A stretch of 14,338 nucleotides of DNA from an uncultured Tannerella sp. (GTDB taxonomy: Bacteria > Bacteroidota > Bacteroidia > Bacteroidales > Tannerellaceae): positions 1 to 14,338 of the forward strand of contig CALHPT010000163.1 in assembly GCA_938036405.1 (NCBI GenBank), written 5' to 3'. The notes under the pieces are model-generated. The model searched no databases, was not told where the DNA came from, and saw nothing but the letters and a program-made list of their open reading frames with translations. The position numbers and the translations under genes are program-made. Within the stretch, counting starts at the first letter, position 1. Each line of letters opens with the position of its first letter. Shown here one piece after another: positions 1-7,670 of this stretch.

Positions 1-452
1 GGATTTTGCATGAAGACACCGCGACTATATCAGGATTCATCTGCAAACGGGCAACAACACATTATCGAGGTCATGATTGGGAAGTGTATTACACCCCAGA
101 AATACCGCTTAATCATGGTCCATGGAAACTTTGGGGCCTCCCGGGATTGATTACCCGCGCTACGGATGCCGATCACTACTTCCTATTTGAAATGGACGCC
201 TTTATACGTCTAACAAATCCAGTTCCGATCGTTTATATTCATCGCGAGATAGGCGGAAAAGGAGGTTATACAGGTACTGAATACAAGAAAATATCGAAGA
301 AGACCTATTTGGAATATGAGCGATTGTATCACGAGGATGCAATAGCCTTTGGAGATTTTGAGAAGGGGTCACATCCAGAATTTTTTGATGAAAACGGTAA
401 TCCCACATCTGCTCCTGTGATGAAAAGAGAGTATATCCCATTGGAGAAATAG
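1..452 (+). CDS. GLPGLI family protein, C-terminal part (5' end outside window)
   Basis: The reading frame is open to the left edge of the window, so the true start lies upstream and only about the last 150 residues are visible. The family signature Gly-Leu-Pro-Gly-Leu-Ile is encoded exactly at 135-152, preceded by Trp, as is typical. Full-length members are usually about 250-290 residues with an N-terminal signal peptide, so roughly half is missing. GLPGLI proteins are Bacteroidota-specific, probably periplasmic, and of unknown biochemical role; they often sit beside outer-membrane barrel proteins with a carboxypeptidase-regulatory domain, exactly as here. The C-terminal tail is rich in Lys, Glu and Tyr. 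By eye the gene is clearly AT-richer (about 40% GC in a sampled 60 bases) than the following gene (about 58% in a sampled 60 bases). Family assignment is firm; function is unknown. Confidence 0.88.
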   Translation, partial: ILHEDTATISGFICKRATTHYRGHDWEVYYTPEIPLNHGPWKLWGLPGLITRATDADHYFLFEMDAFIRLTNPVPIVYIHREIGGKGGYTGTEYKKISKKTYLEYERLYHEDAIAFGDFEKGSHPEFFDENGNPTSAPVMKREYIPLEK

Positions 453-481
453 CTTTTACTTTTCAAGAAGTACTTTACAGA

Positions 482-530
482 CCTCAGCTTGTGCTTTTCT
501 TTAGACGAAAGACACATCCTGAGGTTTTTT
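482..530 (+). terminator. Rho-independent terminator after the GLPGLI gene
   Basis: The inverted repeat CCTCAG (482-487) / CTGAGG (519-524) is followed directly by six T. Inside it, TGTG (490-493) pairs with CACA (513-516) and CTTT (499-502) with AAAG (508-511), giving a long imperfect hairpin. It ends 29 bases before the next start codon, so it may act as an attenuator for the barrel gene rather than as a complete stop. Confidence 0.75.
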
Positions 531-559
531 GATTACTCACTTTAGCGTAAGAACGACTT

Positions 560-3184
560 ATGATGAATCGCGGACTACTTTTTTGGACCATACTTTTTGT
601 GCTGACCGTCGCCGGGGCCGATGCGCAAAAGCAATTGAAGGGCCATACACGTGTGGCCACGAATGGGCAACCCCTTTCGGATGTCTATGTGATGCTGATG
701 AGCGCGGACGGTCGGCGAATCCTCTCCTACGACTATTCGAAGGACGATGGCGCTTTCACACTCGACCTCCCGAAAGACGGAGGTCCGGAATACGTCGTCT
801 CGACCTCTCGAATAGGTTTTGAAGCCCTACGGCAAAGCGTTCGAGCAGATGCAGGCACGGTGGAACTGCGTTTGCGCGAGACTTCGGTCAAGCTGCGCGA
901 AGTGAAGGTCGAGGCCGCGCCCATACGACGCCGCGGAGATACGGTGACCTACTTTATGTCGAATTTTTCACGGCCGCAAGACAAGACGCTGGCCGAAGTG
1001 CTCGAGCGAATGCCTGGCATTGAAGTCCGTAGTGACGGACTCGTCAAATATGAGGGCTTACCCATCAGCCGTTTTTATATCGAAGATTTGAATCTGCTTG
1101 GAAATCGCTATTCACTGGCTACGAAAAATCTTTCGCCATCTGACATCGCTTCCGTACAGGTTTACGAAAATCATGAGCCGATCAAAATGATGCGTGGACG
1201 CACAGATCCTGATCAGGCGGCACTTAACATTCGGCTGAAGGAGCATTCGCGCGCCAAATGGCTCCTCACGGGTGACTTCGGTTTGGGCGGTTTTCCGATA
1301 CTCTACGACGCGACGATCACGCCGGCCCGTTTTGCGCGTCGAAACCAGACCCTGATCGTCGCCAAGGCCAATAATACGGGGCGAGACATTGCCATGGAGC
1401 TGCGGATCCATTCCTTGGGCGCCAAAGTCTTTAATCCGGCTACTTTGGAGGGCATTCCGGATCGACTTTCTCCCCTCACGATGACGTCGGCCTTCTTCGT
1501 TCGCGATCGAGCACGCTTCAACAGGTCTGCTATCGCCTCCGTGAATCAACTTTGGCGGTTGGCGGACGACGTGGACTTGCGTTTGAATCTCAATTACGGC
1601 TACGAACGGGAGTCGCGCAGCCGTACCCTCGAAACGGAGTACAAATTGGCGCCCGGACGTACGTTCACAATCAGCGATTACACCTCGCAGATCGTCCGAC
1701 GTCATCAATTGGAAGGCGAATGGACCATAACGGCCAATAAGTCGCGTTACTTTTTGGAAAATAAGCTCAGCGCCGAGGTGCATTGGAAGGATGCGCGCGC
1801 CGATGTAGCTGCCGAGGGTCGCCCCATGCAGCAGCGGATGGATTTGCCACGCACATTAATGAAGAACAACCTGAAACTTTCGCGGATGATCGGTGGCGTG
1901 GCGCTTGGATTCGGAAATGAATCGGAATTTATACGTATGCCTCAGTGGCTTACCGTTTCCGCGCGCGATACGCTGCCCCTGTTTAGCGTGCAGTCCGTTC
2001 GCCAATCCGTAAGCTATGAGGGGGGGAGTAGCGACACGTATCTGACACTCAATTTCCACTCCGGGGCACATACGCTCGACCTCAAAACGGGAACGGCATG
2101 GAAATGGCAATCCATGAGGTCCGAATTGCAACCCGAACTGGAGTCGGTGGAGGGTCCCTACACCAATCATCTTCGTTGGCGCCTGTGGCAACTATACGCC
2201 GCGCCCTCTTATCGATTCTTATATGGCCCCTGGACACTCACGTCGTCTGCAACGCTGGAGCAACGGCAGACGACGTATGCCGGGAACACCGATAACGATC
2301 TGCACATCAACCCCACGGTACGTCTCAGCTACGAACCCTCGGCGGCATTTAAGATGAGCGGTCGTTGGGGGCACAATCTGAGTCGTGGCGACCTGGACGA
2401 TCGACTCACGGGCTACATCATGGAGCGTTATAACCTGCTCACGCGGGGTGCCGACCGTGAACAGCGTAGCATTTCGGACGTGCTCGACTTCGACATCTCC
2501 GTCAAGGATCTCGCGCACTTCTTCAATCTCTCTTACATGGCTTATTTTTCTCGTTATCGGGGTAACTTGATTTCGGCATATCTCATTCGCGATTTCTACA
2601 CCTTCTCCTGGCTGCGTCCGTTTGATCAACGCGGCGCATATAGCTCTCACACGCTCTCGGCAACTCGTCTCTTGACGCGCCTCTCCCTTACCGCAGGCTT
2701 GCAACTTACTTACGCTCGCAACGCATCGACCTTAGAGCAGCAGGGAGCTGTCATCGACTACGTCAATCACCAGTTCACACTCTCGCCTTCTTTGAAATGG
2801 AACGCCCGGAGGAACTTAAATTTCGATTACATTGCGTCGCTGTCGTATTCCGGAGTCAGCCTCGATCGGAACTCCGTAGATCGTTACATCCCCTTCCTCG
2901 ATCATCGGCTGTACACCTATTGGGGAGTCACTTCGCGTCTTTCATTCACCACCACCCTCCAACATTATTTCACGCACACCCCCGATGCGTCGGCTACGAA
3001 TCTTTTTTTCGCCGACTTAGGTCTGCGTTTTTCGTTCCCTCACATGACCGTCAGTTTGGACTGGACGAACATCCTGAACCGTCGTTCTTACGTCGTCACG
3101 GGCTACAACGCCATCAACACCTACACGCGTACCGATCGCCTCCGCCCGTCGGAGTTCCTCATTAGCTTCCGTTTCAAGCGATAG
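560..3184 (+). CDS. TonB-receptor-like outer-membrane beta-barrel protein with carboxypeptidase-regulatory-like domain
   Basis: 874 residues. A signal peptide (residues 1-22, hydrophobic core then Ala-Asp-Ala before Gln23) sends it to the periplasm. Residues about 25-108 look like a carboxypeptidase-regulatory-like beta-sandwich domain (GQPLSDVYVML, DDGAFTLDLP). Residues about 118-228 resemble a TonB plug (TLAEVLERMPGIEV, ISRFYIEDLNLLG, SDIASVQVYENHEPIK). The rest is alternating aromatic/polar beta strands ending in a terminal strand with Phe and Arg (FLISFRFKR), as expected of a 22-strand barrel. No obvious TonB box is seen, and SusC hallmarks and a SusD partner are absent, so this is the outer-membrane barrel family that accompanies GLPGLI proteins rather than a glycan SusC. 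Substrate is unknown; import of a peptide, metal or small molecule is inference. Met1 at 560 or Met2 at 563 could start translation; no Shine-Dalgarno is visible. Confidence 0.85.
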   Translation: MMNRGLLFWTILFVLTVAGADAQKQLKGHTRVATNGQPLSDVYVMLMSADGRRILSYDYSKDDGAFTLDLPKDGGPEYVVSTSRIGFEALRQSVRADAGTVELRLRETSVKLREVKVEAAPIRRRGDTVTYFMSNFSRPQDKTLAEVLERMPGIEVRSDGLVKYEGLPISRFYIEDLNLLGNRYSLATKNLSPSDIASVQVYENHEPIKMMRGRTDPDQAALNIRLKEHSRAKWLLTGDFGLGGFPILYDATITPARFARRNQTLIVAKANNTGRDIAMELRIHSLGAKVFNPATLEGIPDRLSPLTMTSAFFVRDRARFNRSAIASVNQLWRLADDVDLRLNLNYGYERESRSRTLETEYKLAPGRTFTISDYTSQIVRRHQLEGEWTITANKSRYFLENKLSAEVHWKDARADVAAEGRPMQQRMDLPRTLMKNNLKLSRMIGGVALGFGNESEFIRMPQWLTVSARDTLPLFSVQSVRQSVSYEGGSSDTYLTLNFHSGAHTLDLKTGTAWKWQSMRSELQPELESVEGPYTNHLRWRLWQLYAAPSYRFLYGPWTLTSSATLEQRQTTYAGNTDNDLHINPTVRLSYEPSAAFKMSGRWGHNLSRGDLDDRLTGYIMERYNLLTRGADREQRSISDVLDFDISVKDLAHFFNLSYMAYFSRYRGNLISAYLIRDFYTFSWLRPFDQRGAYSSHTLSATRLLTRLSLTAGLQLTYARNASTLEQQGAVIDYVNHQFTLSPSLKWNARRNLNFDYIASLSYSGVSLDRNSVDRYIPFLDHRLYTYWGVTSRLSFTTTLQHYFTHTPDASATNLFFADLGLRFSFPHMTVSLDWTNILNRRSYVVTGYNAINTYTRTDRLRPSEFLISFRFKR

Positions 3185-3210
3185 CAGAACAGACGAATAG
3201 CGAACTGCAA

Positions 3211-3266
3211 AAACGAAAAAAGGACCGGATACCAGCGAGTTTTCTCGACGCGTATCCGGCCCTTTT
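3211..3266 (+). terminator. Rho-independent terminator after the outer-membrane barrel gene
   Basis: GGACCGGATAC (3222-3232) pairs with GTATCCGGCCC (3252-3262) with one mismatch (A3224 against C3260), followed by TTTT; six A precede the left arm, so it could also work on the other strand. The loop holds a second perfect hairpin, CGAG-TTTT-CTCG (3236-3247). It lies 27 bases after the stop codon. Confidence 0.85.
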
Positions 3267-3416
3267 GTGCCTATTTGACAGTCTGGAAGTGCGATCGCAA
3301 AATCTTACGCTACCTCAAACGACGCGTAAGGTGCAAAATCCGAGTCCTGGAGGAGCTGCGGCGCCGTGTGTAGGCTCATTTTTATTCCAACTTATTTCGC
3401 CGGTACACGTAAGGAC
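3267..3416. other. Intergenic DNA between convergent terminators, no gene seen
   Basis: About 150 bases between the two terminators. No convincing coding frame is present. The only structure seen is an inverted repeat CTTACGC (3304-3310) / GCGTAAG (3324-3330), flanked by an 8-base direct repeat GCAAAATC at 3297-3304 and 3333-3340. The meaning is unknown. Confidence 0.5.
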
Positions 3417-3465
3417 AAAAAAATGCCGGGTACACGAATCGAGGAATCCCGCCCGTGTACCCGGC
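3417..3465 (-). terminator. Rho-independent terminator of the transglutaminase lipoprotein gene
   Basis: A perfect 12-bp inverted repeat GCCGGGTACACG (3425-3436) / CGTGTACCCGGC (3454-3465). Read on the minus strand, the stem is followed by A and then seven T (3423-3417), a classic intrinsic terminator. It lies 38 bases past the minus-strand stop codon and faces the terminator at 3211-3266. Confidence 0.9.
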
Positions 3466-3503
3466 TTTCGTTTGAAGACGTCAGACTTGTGTCGGCCTAC
3501 GTT

Positions 3504-6221
3504 TTACAGCTTCCGCACCACCTGCATCATCTGCTCACCTAAGCCAATCGTGTAGCCCTGCGATACAAACACCACTCGACCGAACGTGTCGGCGATGATG
3601 AAAATCGGCAGGTCGTTCGTATTCCTCAATTTCATGGCTTCGGCAATCATACGCGTCATGGAACCGTCCGTGTCGACGCCCCACGTAATCGTGCCCGGTA
3701 GCGCACCGAATTCGTTTTTGTCAAAGCCATCCAACGACGCCTTATCCTTGAAAAGGAGCACCATGCCGCGGTTCCAACCGTCAAAGTCGGCCTTCAGACG
3801 GGCAATATCGCGCAGCGCATGATTCGTCGGTTCCTGTCGCGCACCGAGAAGGCCTACGATGAAGTACCCACGTCCCGTAGTCGAAAGAATGGAGACTGCC
3901 GCGCCCTTCTCGTCTGTGAATTTCGCCTCAGCGTCGATGTTACCGATCACGCTAATATCCGTCGTGTCTGCACGCATGATAAGCGGCACGTTGGTAGTCT
4001 CTCCCTCGCGGATGGAGAAGAAGACAAGCCGTGCCAACACCTTGCCGCTGGCCATACGGGTGCCGCTGACAAGCATGTAATGGCCACAGTCGAGTCGGAG
4101 CGATGCCGGAGCACAAAGCAAGTCTTGCCACGTATCGCCCTTGCCCTCCTGCGACTCGAAGTCAAGCGTACGCGTTTGCGCATCGTCACGTAATCGAGCG
4201 ATAGTGAAGTGGCTGTAGTATTTCGGATTGTCGAGCGACGGGGTAGGGGAGTAGCTGGCCGTGAGCATACCCTGCGGCGCGTTCTTCTGTTGATCGGCGT
4301 CGAAGTTCACATCCTGCCATCCGTGATTGTAGTACTGCACTTTGCCCGTCATCAATTCGATCCGTGCAGGTATGCCCAGGCTGCGCGCCATGGCCACGAA
4401 GAAGATGTTACGCGAATACGTGTCGGCAATGCGAGCTCGCCAAACGCCCGTAGGCATAATCGAAATGTATTGCGGGTTGAGGTCGTTCCGGATAGCGATA
4501 TTCTTCTTCACCCAGTCCACGAGGGCTTGCGGATTGCGACATGCGGCCGTGGCCAGCGCTGTGTCGATGCGTTCGGCGAAGAACTTCTTGTAGGGCGTCA
4601 GATACTCGTTCCATACGCGCGGATTCATGACGTAAGCGTGAACGAGGCTGCTGTAGACCGATGGTGCTTTCGTGGGCACCGTCTCCTTTTCGTAGAGATT
4701 CTCGGGGATCTGCGGCGTGTTGTTCAGGTGGTCCATCAGCACGTCTGCAGGCGTATCGCGGAGGTCTTTTTCCGAGATGACGTTGAGCAGAAACAGCGCG
4801 TCCTCCAGTTTGCCGGCATGCTGTGCCTCACGGAGGAAGTGCTCGATCTCGGCGTGGTTGCCACGTGTTTTGGGCATGATCGTACGCACTTCATTCAGCT
4901 CCGGCAGACCGAGCACACGGCCCAACACGACGCTCATCGTGTCGCTGTAGAACGTGGCCACGTATTGGTTACGGATGCTGTCTTCTTCGGCCATACGCTT
5001 TGCGTTGGTGGCCTTCTCAGCGTCTGTCACGTCACGCTCCGGCGGGATGGCGCCCTCGATCGGGGGCACGATGTCCATCTCTACGGTGGCCGTATCGCCT
5101 GGCGTGTGCTCCAAGGCGATCGTCACGGCGTCGTCCTTGCCAAACGTCACTTTGCGGAAGCCGTAGCGCCCGTCTTTCGACGCCCAAACGAGCATGTCGC
5201 CCTTGCCAGCCGTCAGTGCGGCGTGACCCTCGGCGTCGGTCTGCTTACGCGCTACGGTGAAGAACTCGGCGTAGTTGTAGAGCTGGAATTCTACGAGCGC
5301 ACCCTCTACCGGTTTGCCGTCGGCGCCGGTGACCGTGACCGTCGTGCGACCCGTCGGGGCGTAGTTGTCGATCACGTTGATCTCCGTGTAGCAGGCTGTG
5401 CGTTCCATCACGTCCTCCGGTCCGTCGTAGTAGCCGAACACCTTCGTGTGCATCAGCATCCCCCGGTAAGCCGGGGCGTTGAACCAAGCCAGATTGAGCG
5501 CCGGCTCGGGCTCGCAGGCGCCGAAGAAGTACCAGCGGCCGTCGACCCACGCCTCGACCCATGCGTGATTATCGTCCGTGTGTGCCCAGCGGGGCGTGTA
5601 GACCTGCCGCGCGGGGATGCCGACGGCGCGCAGGGCGGCCACGGTGAAGGTGGACTCTTCGCCGCATCGACCGTAGGCCGTGCAGACGGAGGCGAGCGGC
5701 GAGCTGGTACGGGCGTCGGAGGGCGTGTAGATCACCTTTTCGTGACACCAATGGTTTACTTCTAGGACGGCCTCACGCAGCGAGAGTCCCCGCACGCGAT
5801 CTTTCAGTTCGTCGAAAAAGACGGTGCGACTCTCGTCCAGATTCTCATTGTTGACGCGGATGGGCAGGACGAAGTGGCGGAAGATGTCTTCCGGGATCTG
5901 TCGCCCCCACGGCATCTCGTCGCGGGCTGTGAAAGCCGCCCGGACGTTGCGCAGGTAGAACGAGCCGTCGTAGTCGGCCACATCGCCGATAGGCATGTAG
6001 GCATAGAGGAACTCCATCGCCTCGCGCTCGGGTTGCGTCATATCCGTTTGGAAGATGGCGAAGAGCGACGAGTCGGCGAAGGCCTCTCGTTTCGTTTTGA
6101 AATCCGCCTCCACGCGAGCGCGGTAAGCGGCGTCTGTGATGAAATGTTCGGATTTCGTGCAGCCGAACGTTGCGCCAAGCAGGATCAGGAGTCCTGCGAT
6201 TATCAGATTGTATGTTCTCAT
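3504..6221 (-). CDS. Transglutaminase-like domain lipoprotein with degenerate second domain and thioredoxin-like C-terminus
   Basis: 905 residues. The N-terminus is a lipoprotein signal (hydrophobic 6-20, then Phe-Gly-Cys21), so the mature protein is probably anchored in the outer membrane. Residues about 150-240 form a transglutaminase core: Cys186 in YGRCGEES, followed by GIPARQVYTPRW, and His219 in DNHAWVEAWVDGRW; the third-residue region reads FGACEPEP, with Glu rather than Asp. Residues about 284-372 look like an Ig-like/carboxypeptidase-regulatory domain (GKPVEGALVEFQLYN, TDAEGHAAL). Residues about 563-640 repeat the transglutaminase pattern (SLGIPARIE, WQDVNF) without the catalytic Cys. 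Residues about 765-905 have a thioredoxin-like pattern without CxxC but with the probable cis-Pro872 (DLPIFIIADTFGRVVFV). Similar bacterial proteins may be cysteine peptidases or amidases rather than cross-linkers. It is the second gene of a probable operon, 57 bases after the hydrolase gene. Start at the lipoprotein Met, 6221. Confidence 0.83.
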   Translation of the reverse strand: MRTYNLIIAGLLILLGATFGCTKSEHFITDAAYRARVEADFKTKREAFADSSLFAIFQTDMTQPEREAMEFLYAYMPIGDVADYDGSFYLRNVRAAFTARDEMPWGRQIPEDIFRHFVLPIRVNNENLDESRTVFFDELKDRVRGLSLREAVLEVNHWCHEKVIYTPSDARTSSPLASVCTAYGRCGEESTFTVAALRAVGIPARQVYTPRWAHTDDNHAWVEAWVDGRWYFFGACEPEPALNLAWFNAPAYRGMLMHTKVFGYYDGPEDVMERTACYTEINVIDNYAPTGRTTVTVTGADGKPVEGALVEFQLYNYAEFFTVARKQTDAEGHAALTAGKGDMLVWASKDGRYGFRKVTFGKDDAVTIALEHTPGDTATVEMDIVPPIEGAIPPERDVTDAEKATNAKRMAEEDSIRNQYVATFYSDTMSVVLGRVLGLPELNEVRTIMPKTRGNHAEIEHFLREAQHAGKLEDALFLLNVISEKDLRDTPADVLMDHLNNTPQIPENLYEKETVPTKAPSVYSSLVHAYVMNPRVWNEYLTPYKKFFAERIDTALATAACRNPQALVDWVKKNIAIRNDLNPQYISIMPTGVWRARIADTYSRNIFFVAMARSLGIPARIELMTGKVQYYNHGWQDVNFDADQQKNAPQGMLTASYSPTPSLDNPKYYSHFTIARLRDDAQTRTLDFESQEGKGDTWQDLLCAPASLRLDCGHYMLVSGTRMASGKVLARLVFFSIREGETTNVPLIMRADTTDISVIGNIDAEAKFTDEKGAAVSILSTTGRGYFIVGLLGARQEPTNHALRDIARLKADFDGWNRGMVLLFKDKASLDGFDKNEFGALPGTITWGVDTDGSMTRMIAEAMKLRNTNDLPIFIIADTFGRVVFVSQGYTIGLGEQMMQVVRKL

Positions 6222-6278
6222 AATTATATAGGTGGTTGTAGCGTCTCGTTGGGGTGGGTTGTACGACTTGCGACTACC

Positions 6279-7343
6279 CTATTTCAGATATTCCTTGAGG
6301 AAGCGATCGATGGTTTCGAAGGGGATACGCTTCATGTCGTCGAAGAGGTCGATATGGTAAGCGCCGGGCACGAGGTAAAGCTCCTTGTTCGAGCCTTTGA
6401 GGCGTTGGAAGAGCGTCTCGGCCATGGTGAGCGTATGCGACTTCTCGCCCTGGACGATGAGCACGGCGCTGCGGATCTCGTTCACCCGCGAGCAGAGCGG
6501 CGAGCCGATGAAGGCGAGGGGCGTTGTCTTCGTCCAGCCGGTTGTGGAGTTCACCGAGCGTTTGTGGAAGCCGCGGCCCGACTTGTAGTAAGCCTGGAAG
6601 TCGCGCATGTAACGCGGGGCGTCGACAGCGACACGATCCAGGTTGTCGCCCGCCACTTCGTGCGTGTCTGTCTGGGCGTCACGGGTGCGCTGGGCGCTCA
6701 GCCGGCGTAGCTCCTCGTAGCGCGCATCGTCGGTTTGGGCCGTGTAGTAGACGTCGGCAAAGAGGCGGTTCATGTCGTAGAAGGAGCAGACGACGGTGGC
6801 CTTGACGCGCGTATCGACCGACGCCTCATTGACGGCCATGCCGCCCCATCCGCCGATGCTCAAGAGGCCGATCTTCGAGGCGTCGACGTTGCGCAGGCGT
6901 GTCAGATAGTCCACGGCCGCGCCGATGTCTTCCGTGTTAATGTCTGGCGAGGCCACGCTGCGCACCTCGCCGCCGCTCTCGCCCGTGAACGAGGGGTCGA
7001 AAGCCAGGGCTACGAAGCCGCGCGATGCCAACTCCTGAGCATAGAGTCCGGAGGCCTGCTCCTTGACCGCCCCGAAGGGCCCGCAGACGGCCACGGCGGG
7101 GTATCGCTTCGATGCCTCATAGCCTTTGGGCATGTAGAGGTGGCCGGCCAACTCTATCCCGAAGCGGTTTTTGAAGCGCACGCCCTGCACATCGATCGCC
7201 GGGTCGACCTTGAAGACGCGCGTGTCGTTAGCCAGCACATTGACTGCAGCCGACTTTTGTTTCTGTTTTGCTTTTTGCCCGTAGGCTGCGCCCCCATGTA
7301 GGGCGACGAGCAGCGCCAAGGCGCCGATAAATAGATGCTTCAT
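6279..7343 (-). CDS. Exported alpha/beta hydrolase-fold protein (dienelactone hydrolase/YcjY-like), probable nucleophile loss
   Basis: 354 residues from the Met at 7343. That start is chosen over the one at 7385 because it gives a clean signal peptide: Met-Lys, a hydrophobic core, then cleavage near AAYG-Q, followed by a Lys/Gln-rich linker. The core shows hydrolase hallmarks: FGIELAGHLYMPKGY, PFGAVKEQASGLYAQELASR (oxyanion region), FVALAFDPSFTGESGGE, then the EDIGAAVDYLTRL helix before the nucleophile elbow. Near the end PGAYHIDLFDD supplies the expected catalytic His (about His330). The elbow reads LLSIGGWGGMA (Gly164 central). Relatives I recall have GICxxGG there with Cys as nucleophile, so Ser and Cys are both missing from the nucleophile position and activity is doubtful. 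Substrate is unknown (an ester or peptide is inference). First gene of a minus-strand operon with the transglutaminase lipoprotein. Confidence 0.82.
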   Translation of the reverse strand: MKHLFIGALALLVALHGGAAYGQKAKQKQKSAAVNVLANDTRVFKVDPAIDVQGVRFKNRFGIELAGHLYMPKGYEASKRYPAVAVCGPFGAVKEQASGLYAQELASRGFVALAFDPSFTGESGGEVRSVASPDINTEDIGAAVDYLTRLRNVDASKIGLLSIGGWGGMAVNEASVDTRVKATVVCSFYDMNRLFADVYYTAQTDDARYEELRRLSAQRTRDAQTDTHEVAGDNLDRVAVDAPRYMRDFQAYYKSGRGFHKRSVNSTTGWTKTTPLAFIGSPLCSRVNEIRSAVLIVQGEKSHTLTMAETLFQRLKGSNKELYLVPGAYHIDLFDDMKRIPFETIDRFLKEYLK

Positions 7344-7426
7344 GCGGGGGTTCTTGTTTGGTCTGTTATCTGTGAATCCTTCCATTGTCCTATTGTCACT
7401 TCTTACTCTCTGGAAATTTGGAGGCG

Positions 7427-7434
7427 CAAAGCTA
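7427..7434 (-). promoter_or_regulatory. Candidate -7 box for the hydrolase-transglutaminase operon
   Basis: The minus strand reads TAGCTTTG, an exact match to the Bacteroidota -7 consensus TAnnTTTG. Transcription would begin near 7420 and leave a 5' leader of about 75 bases to the chosen start at 7343. No convincing -33 TTG is visible at the usual spacing, so this rests on one 8-base match. Confidence 0.4.
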
Positions 7435-7634
7435 AGCGGCAGTTTGATTTATGGTGGGGGGCATCTGCGGAGGCAAATGACAGGCATGCGGATATTACCC
7501 CATGAAAAACAGGTCGCATTATGTATCGACACGCATTGTTTACCTGCGGAATTTTGCCCTCACAATCGGACAAGATCTCGGTCGCACAAATGGCGTGATG
7601 AAAGCGTGCGCAAAACATCAAAATAGGCCTCGCC
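7435..7634. other. Intergenic DNA, no gene or repeat recognised
   Basis: About 200 bases upstream of the hydrolase promoter candidate. Short open frames exist on both strands, but none has a recognisable product, a codon bias like the neighbours or a supported start. It is AT-richer than the repeat block to its right. Regulatory sites may lie here, but none can be named. Confidence 0.4.
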
Positions 7635-7664
7635 GGCATGTTGCATGCCAGTCCGCTGGGCGTC
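7635..7664 (+). repeat. Isolated diverged copy of the 41-bp repeat
   Basis: The 30 bases here align with the first 30 bases of the 41-bp unit that forms the array at 7911-8100 (shared GGCATG, GCATG and CCGCTGGG blocks). The first 15 bases are a near-palindrome, GGCATG-TTG-CATGCC. It lies on the far side of the 62-bp array, so the 62-bp units sit between 41-bp-type copies. Confidence 0.6.
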
Positions 7665-7670
7665 TACGGA

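Noticed and set aside
3297..3340. Possible excision footprint: 8-base direct repeat around a short inverted repeat
   Set aside because: Arms are only 7 and 8 bases; too short to claim a mobile element without comparison to other genomes.
4209..5765. Plus-strand open frame of 518 residues
   Set aside because: It is antisense to the transglutaminase lipoprotein gene, whose domains and lipoprotein signal are clear; the long shadow frame follows from its GC-rich codon use.
7403..7639. Minus-strand small ORF of 78 residues upstream of the hydrolase gene
   Set aside because: It overlaps the candidate -7 box, has no recognisable motif and ends in the repeat-like region; not supported as a gene.
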